From: CBFFRJ01 sp051486985
GTDB taxonomy: Bacteria; Pseudomonadota; Gammaproteobacteria; Enterobacterales; Enterobacteriaceae
Length of the DNA stretch: 64,000 nt
Reading direction: 5' to 3'
Assembly: GCF_051486985.1 (NCBI RefSeq)
Contig: NZ_JAHVDV010000007.1
Location: forward strand, 1 to 64,000
Shown here: positions 26,303 to 34,867 of the stretch, piece by piece
Layout: every line of letters starts with the position of its first letter
How positions within the stretch are numbered: position 1 is the first letter of the stretch
Translations under genes and position numbers: made by a program
The notes under the pieces: generated by a model
Seen by the model: only the letters and a program-made list of their open reading frames with translations
Told to the model about the DNA's origin: nothing
Databases searched by the model: none

Positions 26303-26809
26303 CTATCGTGAAACGGCACGAACACCGGTTGCGTCAAGGACAATGTCGGCTTCCAGTGAATCCGCTGACGTTGTCCAGAAGGCATAAAATGGCGTTTCGC
26401 CCTGCACCGGGATGGGGACCGAGATCCGCCATTTTTTGCCGTCAAGCGACTGATATTCCGCCATGATGCCCACATAACGCGCCTCAGGCGGCGTCTGGCC
26501 TTTCAGCACCTTAGAGAGCTGTCCGGGCATCAGGAAAAATTCATCGCTATTAAGCACATTTGCCCCGAGGGCACTGTCAGCATTGTTTTGTAGCGACCAG
26601 AAATCCGCCGACATGAAGCTGGCGTCAGATTTCAACAGCAGGACCCTGACCTTCAGCGGCGCAGACGCATTTACCTGCGGGTTCGCCTGAAAGCGGAGGG
26701 TGTAATTGCCAGGTACGCTATGTGGAGTCGATTCACAACCGCTGACCAGGGCGGTCAGCGCAAGGAGAAACGCCAGAAAAATCTGGCGTGTTTGCCCGGT
26801 AATGTTCAT
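26303..26809 (-). CDS. tssJ: T6SS outer-membrane lipoprotein TssJ
   Basis: 168 residues with a lipoprotein signal (lipobox LVSGC, Cys25). The beta-sandwich sequence includes NYTLRFQANPQVNASAPLKVRVLLLK, LVxFYQL-like LLKSDASFMSADFW, DEFFLMPGQLSKV and EYQSLDGKKWRISVPIP. It anchors TssM to the outer membrane. Position 2 after the lipobox is Glu, not Asp, consistent with outer-membrane sorting. Confidence 0.93.
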   Translation of the reverse strand: MNITGQTRQIFLAFLLALTALVSGCESTPHSVPGNYTLRFQANPQVNASAPLKVRVLLLKSDASFMSADFWSLQNNADSALGANVLNSDEFFLMPGQLSKVLKGQTPPEARYVGIMAEYQSLDGKKWRISVPIPVQGETPFYAFWTTSADSLEADIVLDATGVRAVSR

Positions 26810-26833
26810 TTTTGCATCACCTGTCAGGACGAA

Positions 26834-27328
26834 TTAGTCGATTATCCAGGTGCCTGAAGATTTATTTTTACAGGCTTTGCTGCTGCCATCGACGTTAACG
26901 CAGGTCTGCTTTTGCCGGGGCTTCAGGCGCGGGGTCTGTTTACGCACCGTCTCTTCATACAGTTCACTTTTCACCACGGCACGCATAGGCACATATCCAA
27001 TCAGCTCCTCCTGCCCCTCTTCTGCCAGCGCCATCCAGAAGTGTTCAACCTGCCCCAGTACAACATAGGTTTTGCCATTTTCCAGCTGGCGTACCAGTTT
27101 GCCGCCGTAGTCTGGCTGGCTCATCAAGGATGCGGGGTACAATGCCCGATAATTTTCATTAATCGGCTGGAACGTTTTCGGCGGCTGAATGGCATACCGG
27201 TGCGTCAGGGTGACGCCGTTGACCTCGCTGGTTACGATGGTGTCATCCGTTGGGGCGGGCGGCGGCGGCGCTTTACAGGCAGAAAGTGTAAAGACAAAAA
27301 GCAGCGCTAATACATTTCGCATTTTCAT
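26834..27328 (-). CDS. SH3-like lipoprotein at the head of the T6SS run
   Basis: 164 residues from the ATG at 27328 (MKMRNVLALLFVFTLSAC), giving a normal lipoprotein signal with Cys18; the upstream start at 27349 would add seven unlikely residues. A Pro-rich spacer follows, then a bacterial SH3-like segment (GKTYVVLGQVEHFWMALAEEGQEELIGYVPMRAVV), and a basic tail with two cysteines near the end (TCVNVDGSSKACKN). It is the first gene of the leftward cluster, 24 bases before tssJ. SH3 domains of this sort often bind peptidoglycan, so a wall-anchoring helper is plausible; specific family not recognised. Confidence 0.8.
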   Translation of the reverse strand: MKMRNVLALLFVFTLSACKAPPPPAPTDDTIVTSEVNGVTLTHRYAIQPPKTFQPINENYRALYPASLMSQPDYGGKLVRQLENGKTYVVLGQVEHFWMALAEEGQEELIGYVPMRAVVKSELYEETVRKQTPRLKPRQKQTCVNVDGSSKACKNKSSGTWIID

Positions 27329-28403
27329 AACGGTAATTTTCCATTGCAAATATATTACTGTGGCGATCTGGAACCTTTCGGAAAGAATGATTTGAATCTT
27401 TCAAAATCACCCCGTTCATTTTCCTGCTGTATCCCGGATTAATTTATTTTGGGCATAGCTACCGCACGAACCCAGGCGCAAACCAGGCACTATTCATGAC
27501 GTCACTAATATCCGGCGAGGCGTAATCTTACAGATTGAGCAATTCAATTCAATATGATCTCCGACCACTTGAAAAATGAATATTCAATTTTTCTGTAAAT
27601 TAAGATAAATCTCAAGAAATAATTTCATTTAAGGTCAATCCCTTATGAATTGCCTTAAACAAGCGTTACTTTCACTTAACTAAATCACCCACTTGGTTGA
27701 ATTTAAACATTTTTATTTGACCCCTATGGGGATAGCATCTTTCACACCAATAGAGATAAGATTAATCTTAAAAGGGCATATTTTTGATAATACCCCTAAA
27801 TATTAGTAGCATCAAAACCGTAATAGTATAAGGGGTATTATTACAAAGGTGATTATTCAGCAGAGGAAAAATCTAACCCATTAAATATACCCGTTATTCA
27901 TTACGAATATTCCCGCCCTTTCATATGAAAATAAAGTCACCGCGTTAAAACCTTATTTAATCACCGCTTAAATCTATGTTTGCCGCACGACAACATGTAG
28001 CCCTGCTTACGGCTCATCAATAACCATTAACGGAATCAATTCAGCAAATTTGACCTGTATCAATTATTCCGTCCGGTTATTAATAAAAGAAATTGATCAT
28101 ATCGATCATTTTTATTTCATTAATGAGTAAATTCTTACGCTGACATTATTCAGCTTTAATATTTGCCGCCTTCGACATAAGAAAAAAAGATGAAGGTAGG
28201 TGCGATGTCGCGCGCATGCTTTGTCGGCCAGCAGGGGCCAGGAAAAGGGGCTCTCCAACGTGTCAGGTAAGCAGGGCAAGGTTAAATTGTCTGTAAGCAC
28301 GCAAAATGCCACATCCGGCACGCTACGCTGCTCATATTCGACTAAGGTTTTCACTAGGTTGGCTACAGCGGCCCCGCATTTTACCCGCAAAGGAGAATCG
28401 TTA
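27329..28403. promoter_or_regulatory. AT-rich, gene-free region between the T6SS cluster and treA
   Basis: About 1.07 kb without a convincing gene. It should hold the T6SS promoter (leftward) and the treA promoter (rightward). Visible structures: CCCC-TAT-GGGG at 27721-27731; the 14-base palindrome TAAGATTAATCTTA at 27757-27770; an inverted repeat ATAATACCCCT (27787-27797) / AGGGGTATTAT (27831-27841); and TGATC-ATATC-GATCA at 28094-28108. The strong AT bias suggests an H-NS-bound silencer; promoters could not be assigned with confidence. Confidence 0.6.
27787..27841. repeat. Inverted repeat with 11-base arms in the T6SS upstream region
   Basis: Left arm ATAATACCCCT (27787-27797), right arm AGGGGTATTAT (27831-27841), 33 bases between. 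The CCCCT core also occurs at 27721-27725 beside GGGGAT. The spacing of about three helical turns between arms suits cooperative binding of a regulator. Confidence 0.5.
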
Positions 28404-30101
28404 ATGACAAGACCTGATCTGCGCCGTCAGCGCACCCTGTATCTTGCAATGCACATCGCGTTGGGTGGTGCGTTGCTCTCATTTCTCCCCTCGGCCTTTG
28501 CGGCTGATCCACAAAACGCGAAGCCGTCGCCGGATGTGCTCCTTGGGCCACTTTTCAGTGATGTGCAAAGTGCCAAGTTGTTCCCCGATCAGAAAACCTT
28601 TGCCGACGCTGTACCGAAAAGTGACCCGCTGATGATCCTTGCGGATTACCGGATGCAGAAGAACCAGACCAGCTTTGACCTGCGCCATTTTGTGGACGTC
28701 AATTTTGATTTGCCAAAAGCAGGCGAAAAGTACGTCCCCCCGGAGGGAGAAAACCTGCGTGAACATATTGATGGGTTGTGGACGGTTCTGACGCGCACAA
28801 CCGACCATGCCAGCAAGTGGGATTCATTACTCCCCCTGCCTAAACCTTATGTCGTGCCGGGTGGCCGGTTCCGCGAGGTTTATTACTGGGACAGTTACTT
28901 CACCATGCTGGGGCTGGCTGAAAGCGGCCACTGGGACAAAATTGAAGACATGGTGGCCAACTTCGGTTATGAGATCGACAGCTGGGGTCATATTCCCAAT
29001 GGTAACCGCAGCTACTATCTGAGCCGTTCACAACCGCCATTCTTTGCCTTTATGGTCGAGTTGCTGGCAAGCCACGGTGGGGACGATGTGCTTAAAACCT
29101 GGCTGCCACAGATGGAAAAAGAGTACCAGTACTGGATGGACGGCGCTGATACGCTGCAGAACGGACAAGCAAACAAGCGTGTGGTGAAACTGGATGACGG
29201 TTCAGTGCTGAACCGTTACTGGGATGATAAAGACACCCCCCGCCCGGAGTCCTGGCTTGATGATGTGACGACGGCAAAAAACAACCCGAATCGTCCGGCG
29301 ACAGAGATTTACCGCGATCTGCGCTCAGCGGCTGCTTCTGGCTGGGACTTCAGCTCCCGCTGGATGGATGATCCCAATCAACTGGGGACAATTCGTACCA
29401 CCAGCATTGTGCCGGTCGACCTTAATGCGCTGATGTTCAAGATGGAGAAAATGATAGCCCGTGCCAGCCAGGCCGCCGGTGACAGCGCAAAAGCCAGCAA
29501 GTTTGAAGCGCTTGCCAGCGCCCGCCAGAAGGGTATGGAAGCCAATCTCTGGAATGATAAAGAGGGCTGGTATGCCGATTACGATTTGAAAACCAAAAAA
29601 GTGCGTAATCAGTTGACCGCTGCGGCTCTCTTCCCGCTCTATGTCAACGCGGCCGCCAAAGACCGCGCTGATAAGGTCGCCAGCGCCACGCAGTCGCGCC
29701 TGCTGAAGCAGGGCGGATTAGCCACTACTACTGTTAACAGCGGGCAGCAGTGGGATGCGCCAAACGGCTGGGCCCCGCTGCAATGGGTTGCTACCGCCGG
29801 GCTTCAGAATTACAACCATAAGAAACTGGCAATGGATGTCACCTGGCGCTTCCTCTCCAACGTTCAGCACACCTATGACCGGGAGAAGAAGCTGGTGGAG
29901 AAATATGATGTCAGCACCACCGGCACCGGCGGTGGCGGCGGCGAATATCCCCTCCAGGATGGCTTTGGCTGGTCAAACGGCGTCACCCTTATGATGCTGG
30001 ATTTAGTCTGTCCTAAGGAAAACCCCTGCGACAGCCTGCCAGCCACCCAACCGGTGGTCGATACGCCACCTGCGCCTGCGGCAAAACAGGTCGCGCAGTA
30101 A
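28404..30101 (+). CDS. treA: Periplasmic trehalase TreA
   Basis: 565 residues from the ATG at 28404, eight bases after AAGGAG; an open frame reaches back to 28200 but lacks a ribosome-binding site and signal-peptide logic. Signal peptide about 1-33 (ending PSAFA). GH37 trehalase signatures: PGGRFREVYYWDSYF and QWDAPNGWAPLQW, with the glycine-rich GGGGEYPLQDGFGWSNG near the end. It hydrolyses trehalose to glucose in the periplasm, important at high osmolarity. A terminator follows between treA and ymgE. Confidence 0.97.
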   Translation: MTRPDLRRQRTLYLAMHIALGGALLSFLPSAFAADPQNAKPSPDVLLGPLFSDVQSAKLFPDQKTFADAVPKSDPLMILADYRMQKNQTSFDLRHFVDVNFDLPKAGEKYVPPEGENLREHIDGLWTVLTRTTDHASKWDSLLPLPKPYVVPGGRFREVYYWDSYFTMLGLAESGHWDKIEDMVANFGYEIDSWGHIPNGNRSYYLSRSQPPFFAFMVELLASHGGDDVLKTWLPQMEKEYQYWMDGADTLQNGQANKRVVKLDDGSVLNRYWDDKDTPRPESWLDDVTTAKNNPNRPATEIYRDLRSAAASGWDFSSRWMDDPNQLGTIRTTSIVPVDLNALMFKMEKMIARASQAAGDSAKASKFEALASARQKGMEANLWNDKEGWYADYDLKTKKVRNQLTAAALFPLYVNAAAKDRADKVASATQSRLLKQGGLATTTVNSGQQWDAPNGWAPLQWVATAGLQNYNHKKLAMDVTWRFLSNVQHTYDREKKLVEKYDVSTTGTGGGGGEYPLQDGFGWSNGVTLMMLDLVCPKENPCDSLPATQPVVDTPPAPAAKQVAQ

Positions 30102-30105
30102 AAAC

Positions 30106-30140
30106 AAAACCCGGCGGAGTATGCTCTGCCGGGTTTATTC
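30106..30140 (+). terminator. Rho-independent terminator after treA (bidirectional with ymgE)
   Basis: Stem AAACCCGGC / GCCGGGTTT with a GAG/CTC extension and a short loop, 30107-30136, with A- and T-rich flanks, between the converging treA and ymgE. Confidence 0.8.
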
Positions 30141-30167
30141 ATAGACGGGTTTAAAGGGGAAAACAGG

Positions 30168-30422
30168 TTAATCCCTGCGGATCATCCGGAATACCGCCAG
30201 CACCACTATCGCACCGACGACGGCAACGGCGAAGCTACGGATATCAAAGCCGGTGATGTCCCCACCCATACCAAACATGGTGGCAAGCCAGCCGCCGACG
30301 ACTGCGCCGACAATCCCAAGAATACAGGTCAGAATAAAGCCACCACCATCCCGTCCTGGCATAATGAATTTAGCTATAATCCCTGCGATGAGTCCAAAAA
30401 TAATCCACGCGATGATGCTCAT
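30168..30422 (-). CDS. ymgE: YmgE, GlsB/YeaQ/YmgE family small membrane protein
   Basis: 84 residues with three hydrophobic segments (about 1-19, 27-50, 58-78) and the family motif IAWIIFGLIAGIIAKFIMPG with conserved glycines (GGGFILTCILGIVGAVVGGWL). The family is called transglycosylase-associated but no enzyme activity is known; several members are stress induced. The neighbours treA and ycgR are the same as in E. coli. Confidence 0.9.
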   Translation of the reverse strand: MSIIAWIIFGLIAGIIAKFIMPGRDGGGFILTCILGIVGAVVGGWLATMFGMGGDITGFDIRSFAVAVVGAIVVLAVFRMIRRD

Positions 30423-30564
30423 GTTGCTTTCTCCTGCTCAAACGTCATACCGCTGCGCCGTCCACCATGGCGACGCGCTGCGTAAAGTATAGGTGATAGT
30501 GTGAAAACTGATTTGTTCTCACGGACTTAATCGAAACTTTTGTGAAAATAATTTCGCTTTTGTC

Positions 30565-30591
30565 TGAAGTAATTTCGGCAATTGCCGATAG
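30565..30591 (+). promoter_or_regulatory. Sigma-28 (FliA) promoter of ycgR
   Basis: TGAAGTAA at 30565-30572 and GCCGATAG at 30584-30591 with 11 bases between; consensus is TAAAGTTT-N11-GCCGATAA (5/8 and 7/8). It lies 41 bases before the ycgR start codon and ties the gene to flagellar class-3 expression, as known in E. coli. Confidence 0.8.
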
Positions 30592-30632
30592 ACAATTCAT
30601 ACGGTCTGTCAGTTACCAAGGAGCCTTTAGGC

Positions 30633-31364
30633 GTGAGTAAGTACAGTGAGCAGTTCCTGAAAAATAGCCCCTTAGCGGTGCTTGGCGTGATTCGCGACCT
30701 GCAGAAAAATGATGTTCCGGTCAGAATTACCTGGGCGAGTGGTCAGTTCATCAGCAAAATTCTCGAGGTTACGCCGGAAATGCTGGTGATGGACTTTGGG
30801 AGCCAGGAGTTTGAGAATACCGCCGTACAGCGTGCCGGAAAGGTGACCATCACTGCCGAAACGCAGGGGGCAAAAGTGGAATTTACCCTGTCCAGACTCG
30901 AAAGCGGCAACTGGCAGTCCCTGCCAGCCTTCATCTCTCCACTTCCCGAAACCCTCTTTTTTATTCAGCGTCGCGAATATTTCCGCATTAATGCCCCGCT
31001 GCATCCGGCCTATTTCTGCAAAGCCGTCATGCCAAACAAGTCTGAACTGCGTTTTCGCCTTTTCGACCTCTCCCTTGGCGGTATGGGGGCGCTGCTGGAT
31101 AGCGCACTGCCGGAAGGATTACAGGCTGGCATGCGTTTTTCACAGGTAGAGTTAGATATGGCGTCCTGGGGGCAGTTCTATTTTGACGCCCAGCTGATTT
31201 CCATTGGTGAGCGTAAAGTAGTGGACGGCAAGAACGAGACGATTACGACGCCACGCCTGAGCTTTCGTTTTCTGAACGTAAGCCCTGGCGTGGAGCGCGA
31301 ACTCCAGCGCATCATTTTCTCACTGGAGCGCGAGGCGCGCGAACGCGCCAGCCGGGTGCGATAA
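30633..31364 (+). CDS. ycgR: Flagellar brake protein YcgR (c-di-GMP receptor)
   Basis: 243 residues from a GTG at 30633 with AAGGAG nine bases upstream, aligning with the E. coli start. N-terminal YcgR domain (about 5-110) followed by a PilZ domain (about 112-230) that begins with the c-di-GMP-binding QRREYFR motif and carries DLSLGGMGALL. With c-di-GMP bound, YcgR contacts the flagellar motor and slows swimming. It ends directly against the stop codon of the converging emtA, without a spare base. Confidence 0.96.
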   Translation: MSKYSEQFLKNSPLAVLGVIRDLQKNDVPVRITWASGQFISKILEVTPEMLVMDFGSQEFENTAVQRAGKVTITAETQGAKVEFTLSRLESGNWQSLPAFISPLPETLFFIQRREYFRINAPLHPAYFCKAVMPNKSELRFRLFDLSLGGMGALLDSALPEGLQAGMRFSQVELDMASWGQFYFDAQLISIGERKVVDGKNETITTPRLSFRFLNVSPGVERELQRIIFSLEREARERASRVR

Positions 31365-31976
31365 TTACATCGCATCCATCGCTTTTTGTACTTTCCAGAT
31401 ATAGCGCGGCGCCTGAGGCGCCGGGTGGTTCTCCACGATATGGTCGAAGAAGTCGTCCGCGCTCAGGTCGTTGATTTCACGAATCGCTTTCTTCCTGTCG
31501 GACGAGAAGGTGCGTAACAGCGCACCTGCACCGTTGACATAGGAGACCACCAGCGCGTATTGCATCACCTGCGGATCGCGGATACCCGCAAGCGGCCCGT
31601 GCTCCAGAATGCTCAGGTAGGCAGCCCCCATAGAAATATTGCGCTCCGGGTTTTTTAACTCACTGGTGGTGGGTTCCCCTTTCCATCCCATGCGCTGATA
31701 GACTTCACGCCCGGCGGTGGAAGCTTTTAACTGCATCAGCCCTACCGCATTTGATTTACTCACAAGCGTTGGATTCCCCCCCGATTCGACAGCAATCATC
31801 GCGGTGATTAAGCGTGGACTGACGCCCCAGGCGGCCCCTGCTTTTTCACTGATGGGTAGCCACTGCATGGCCCGTTTAACCGGCACCTTCGGATCCCAGT
31901 CCGGATTACGGTAATCGTGCTTTGAACTACAGCCCGCCAGCAAAACCACTAAAAAAGCAAACCATCTAAATTTCAC
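31365..31976 (-). CDS. emtA: Endo-type membrane-bound lytic transglycosylase EmtA (MltE)
   Basis: 203 residues with a lipobox LAGC (Cys16). The SLT domain has the catalytic Glu64 in IAVESGGNP, the SNAVGLMQLKASTAG motif and GAAYL. It cleaves glycan strands internally with anhydro-muropeptide formation and is held in the outer membrane. Confidence 0.95.
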   Translation of the reverse strand: MKFRWFAFLVVLLAGCSSKHDYRNPDWDPKVPVKRAMQWLPISEKAGAAWGVSPRLITAMIAVESGGNPTLVSKSNAVGLMQLKASTAGREVYQRMGWKGEPTTSELKNPERNISMGAAYLSILEHGPLAGIRDPQVMQYALVVSYVNGAGALLRTFSSDRKKAIREINDLSADDFFDHIVENHPAPQAPRYIWKVQKAMDAM

Positions 31977-32074
31977 ACGTTATCCTTCTTGAGTGAATAC
32001 ATCGCTATGGATGACAACGAACAGGGTAAGCGGCATGATAACGATTTCCGATCAGATGTCAGCAAGGAATTGCC

Positions 32075-32986
32075 ATGTCCAGGTTTCATTTAATCGCGCC
32101 GTCCGGCTATTGCATTAATCAGGCCGCTGCGGCGCTGGGAGTTCAACGTCTGGAGGCAATGGGTCACCAGGTGGATAACCGTCAGGTGATCGCCCGTCGG
32201 GATACCCGTTTCGCCGGCAGCGACCCGGAACGCCTTGAGGATCTGAATACGCTTGCGGGCTTAGAGGGGGACAATCTTATCGTGCTGCCCGTGCGCGGTG
32301 GCTATGGCGCCAGTCGCCTGCTGGACAAGGTGGACTGGCCGGCGCTGATTGCGCGCCAGCAACAGCAGCCGCTGCTGATTTGTGGTCATAGCGATTTTAC
32401 CGTTTTTCAGTCAGGACTACTGGCTCTTGGAAAGGTCATTACCTTCAGTGGCCCGATGCTGGCCGCCAATTTCGGCGCCCCCACCCTCGACGATTTCACA
32501 CTGGATCATTTCTGGCGCGCGTTAAGCAACCCGACGCTGGTGGTGGAATGGGAGGGAGACGGGCCGCGTTGTAAAACCGACGGGACGCTGTGGGGAGGCA
32601 ATCTGGCGATGCTGACCTCGCTACTGGGCACCCCCTGGTTTCCGGCCATTGATGACGGCATTCTTGTTGTGGAAGACATTAATGAGCATCCCTTCCGTGT
32701 CGAACGCATGGTCATGCAGTTACTGCATGCCGGTGTACTGGCACGTCAGAAGGCACTGATTCTGGGTAGTTTCAGTGGCGTCAGACCGAATGAGTACGAT
32801 GCAGACTACACTTTACTGACGATGGTGGACTACCTGAGAAGCCGACTGACTATTCCGGTGATTACCGGGCTGGCATTCGGACACGAGCAGCAGACCGTCA
32901 CCCTGCCTTTGGGCGCCCACGCGGTATTGCACCATGAGGCGACATCAACGCTGACAATCACCGGTCATCCTGTGCTGTCTGCATAA
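32075..32986 (+). CDS. ldcA: LD-carboxypeptidase LdcA
   Basis: 303 residues, peptidase S66 family, with the nucleophile Ser106 in ICGHSDFT and the later VVEDINEHPFRVERM (Glu) and ITGLAFGHE (His) completing the catalytic triad. It removes the terminal D-Ala from tetrapeptides during murein recycling in the cytoplasm. Divergent from emtA, as in E. coli, so two peptidoglycan-turnover genes share the intergenic gap. Confidence 0.96.
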   Translation: MSRFHLIAPSGYCINQAAAALGVQRLEAMGHQVDNRQVIARRDTRFAGSDPERLEDLNTLAGLEGDNLIVLPVRGGYGASRLLDKVDWPALIARQQQQPLLICGHSDFTVFQSGLLALGKVITFSGPMLAANFGAPTLDDFTLDHFWRALSNPTLVVEWEGDGPRCKTDGTLWGGNLAMLTSLLGTPWFPAIDDGILVVEDINEHPFRVERMVMQLLHAGVLARQKALILGSFSGVRPNEYDADYTLLTMVDYLRSRLTIPVITGLAFGHEQQTVTLPLGAHAVLHHEATSTLTITGHPVLSA

Positions 32987-33118
32987 AAATATTATTCATT
33001 CGGCTTATTAATTCATTTTTTCTGCCGTTAATATAAAGAGGTTTTCAACCCCGTGCCCTTGCAGGCTGCCGGTGCGCGGGTCTTTTGGTGGAGCGACGTC
33101 GAGAGGAGAAGCACGACA

Positions 33119-34852
33119 TTGGACGCTGAGGCAGTAATTAGTCTGTTTATTTTGGGTTCTGTCCTTGTAACCTGCAGTATTTTATTAAGTTCTTTTTCGT
33201 CCCGTCTCGGTATTCCTATCCTGGTTATCTTTCTTGCCATTGGTATGCTGGCTGGTATTGATGGTATTGGTGGTATCCCGTTCGACAACTATCCGATTGC
33301 CTATATGATCAGTAACCTGGCGCTGGCGGTGATCCTCCTCGACGGCGGGATGCGAACCCAGGCCAGCTCCTTTCGCGTGGCGCTGGGACCAGCGCTGTCG
33401 CTGGCGACTGTGGGGGTACTTATCACGTCGGGTTTAACCGGCATGATGGCCGCGTGGTTGTTTCATCTGGATCTGATTGAAGGGCTGCTCATCGGGGCAA
33501 TCGTCGGGTCAACGGATGCCGCAGCCGTCTTTTCGCTGCTGGGCGGTAAAGGGCTCAACGAACGTGTGGGCTCAACGCTGGAGATAGAATCCGGCAGTAA
33601 CGATCCGATGGCGGTATTTTTAACCATCACCCTGATTGAGATGATTCAGCAGCACAATCTGGGCCTGAGCTGGATGTTCGCGGTACATATTGTGCAGGAT
33701 TTTGGCCTGGGTATTTTACTGGGGCTTGGCGGCGGCTATTTTTTACTGCAAATGATAAACCGGATCGACCTCCCGGCCGGACTCTATCCTTTACTGGCCC
33801 TGAGTGGCGGCATTCTGGTGTTTGCGGTGACCACTGCCATTCACGGTAGCGGTATTCTCGCAGTCTACCTCTGTGGTTTTGTGCTGGGTAACCGCCCGAT
33901 CCGCAACCGCTATGCGGTTCAGCAGAACTTTGACGGCCTGGCCTGGCTTGCACAAATCGGTATGTTCCTGGTGCTTGGGCTGCTGGTGACGCCGTCCGAT
34001 CTGTTGCCTATTGCCGTGCCTGCGCTGATCCTTTCCGCATGGATGATCTTTGTGGCCCGTCCGCTGTCTGTCTTTGCCGGACTGCTGCCGTTTCGCGGTT
34101 TCACGCTACGCGAACGGGTATTCATAAGCTGGGTGGGGTTACGCGGCGCGGTGCCCATCATTCTGGCGGTTTTCCCGATGATGGCAGGGCTGGATAATGC
34201 CCGTCTGTTTTTCAACCTGGCCTTCTTCGTGGTGCTTATCTCGCTCTTATTCCAGGGGACATCGCTCTCGTGGGCTGCCAGAAAAGCCAGGGTCGTGGTG
34301 CCACCTGTTGGCATGCCGGTTTCGCGGCTTGGCCTGGATATCCACCCTGAGAACCCGTGGGAACAATTTGTCTATCAACTGAGTGCTGACAAATGGTGTG
34401 TGGGTGCCGCCCTGCGTGATCTGCATATGCCTGCTGAAACGCGCATTGCAGCGCTGTTTCGCGATAATACCCTGCTCCACCCGACCGGCAGCACCCGGCT
34501 GCGTGAAGGGGATGTGCTCTGCGTAATCGGTCGGGAAAAGGATCTGCCGGCTCTTGGCAAACTGTTCAGCCAGACGCCTCCTGTCGCCCTTGACCAGCGC
34601 TTTTTCGGCGATTTTATTCTGGAAGCCAGCGCGAAATTTGCCGACGTTGCCCTGATTTATGGTCTGGAAGACGGGCTGGAGTACCGTGACAAGCAGCAAA
34701 CGCTCGGAGAAATTGTGCAGCAACTGTTGGGTGCCGCTCCCGTGGTTGGCGATCAGGTCGAGTTCGCGGGTATGGTCTGGACGGTTGCGGAAAAAGCGGA
34801 AAACGCGGTTCTCAAGGTAGGGGTTCGCGTGGCAGAAGAGGAGGCGGAGTAA
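33119..34852 (+). CDS. cvrA: Potassium/proton antiporter CvrA (NhaP2)
   Basis: 577 residues from a TTG at 33119 (LDAEAVISLFILG), with AGGAG ten bases upstream, matching the E. coli length; the frame extends back to 33053 without support. About twelve transmembrane segments of the CPA1 type (GSTDAAAVFSLLGGKG with the conserved Asp, IESGSNDPMAVFL), then a cytoplasmic TrkA-C-like domain (about 400-485: GDVLCVIGREKDLPALG) and a C-terminal CorC_HlyC domain. It exchanges K+ and other monovalent cations for protons, protecting against osmotic stress and K+ excess. Confidence 0.94.
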   Translation: MDAEAVISLFILGSVLVTCSILLSSFSSRLGIPILVIFLAIGMLAGIDGIGGIPFDNYPIAYMISNLALAVILLDGGMRTQASSFRVALGPALSLATVGVLITSGLTGMMAAWLFHLDLIEGLLIGAIVGSTDAAAVFSLLGGKGLNERVGSTLEIESGSNDPMAVFLTITLIEMIQQHNLGLSWMFAVHIVQDFGLGILLGLGGGYFLLQMINRIDLPAGLYPLLALSGGILVFAVTTAIHGSGILAVYLCGFVLGNRPIRNRYAVQQNFDGLAWLAQIGMFLVLGLLVTPSDLLPIAVPALILSAWMIFVARPLSVFAGLLPFRGFTLRERVFISWVGLRGAVPIILAVFPMMAGLDNARLFFNLAFFVVLISLLFQGTSLSWAARKARVVVPPVGMPVSRLGLDIHPENPWEQFVYQLSADKWCVGAALRDLHMPAETRIAALFRDNTLLHPTGSTRLREGDVLCVIGREKDLPALGKLFSQTPPVALDQRFFGDFILEASAKFADVALIYGLEDGLEYRDKQQTLGEIVQQLLGAAPVVGDQVEFAGMVWTVAEKAENAVLKVGVRVAEEEAE

Positions 34853-34867
34853 CCGCCCCGGCCTGAG

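Noticed and set aside
28200..28403. N-terminal extension of treA (68 codons)
   Set aside because: No ribosome-binding site, and it would bury the signal peptide; the ATG at 28404 has AAGGAG and a proper signal sequence.
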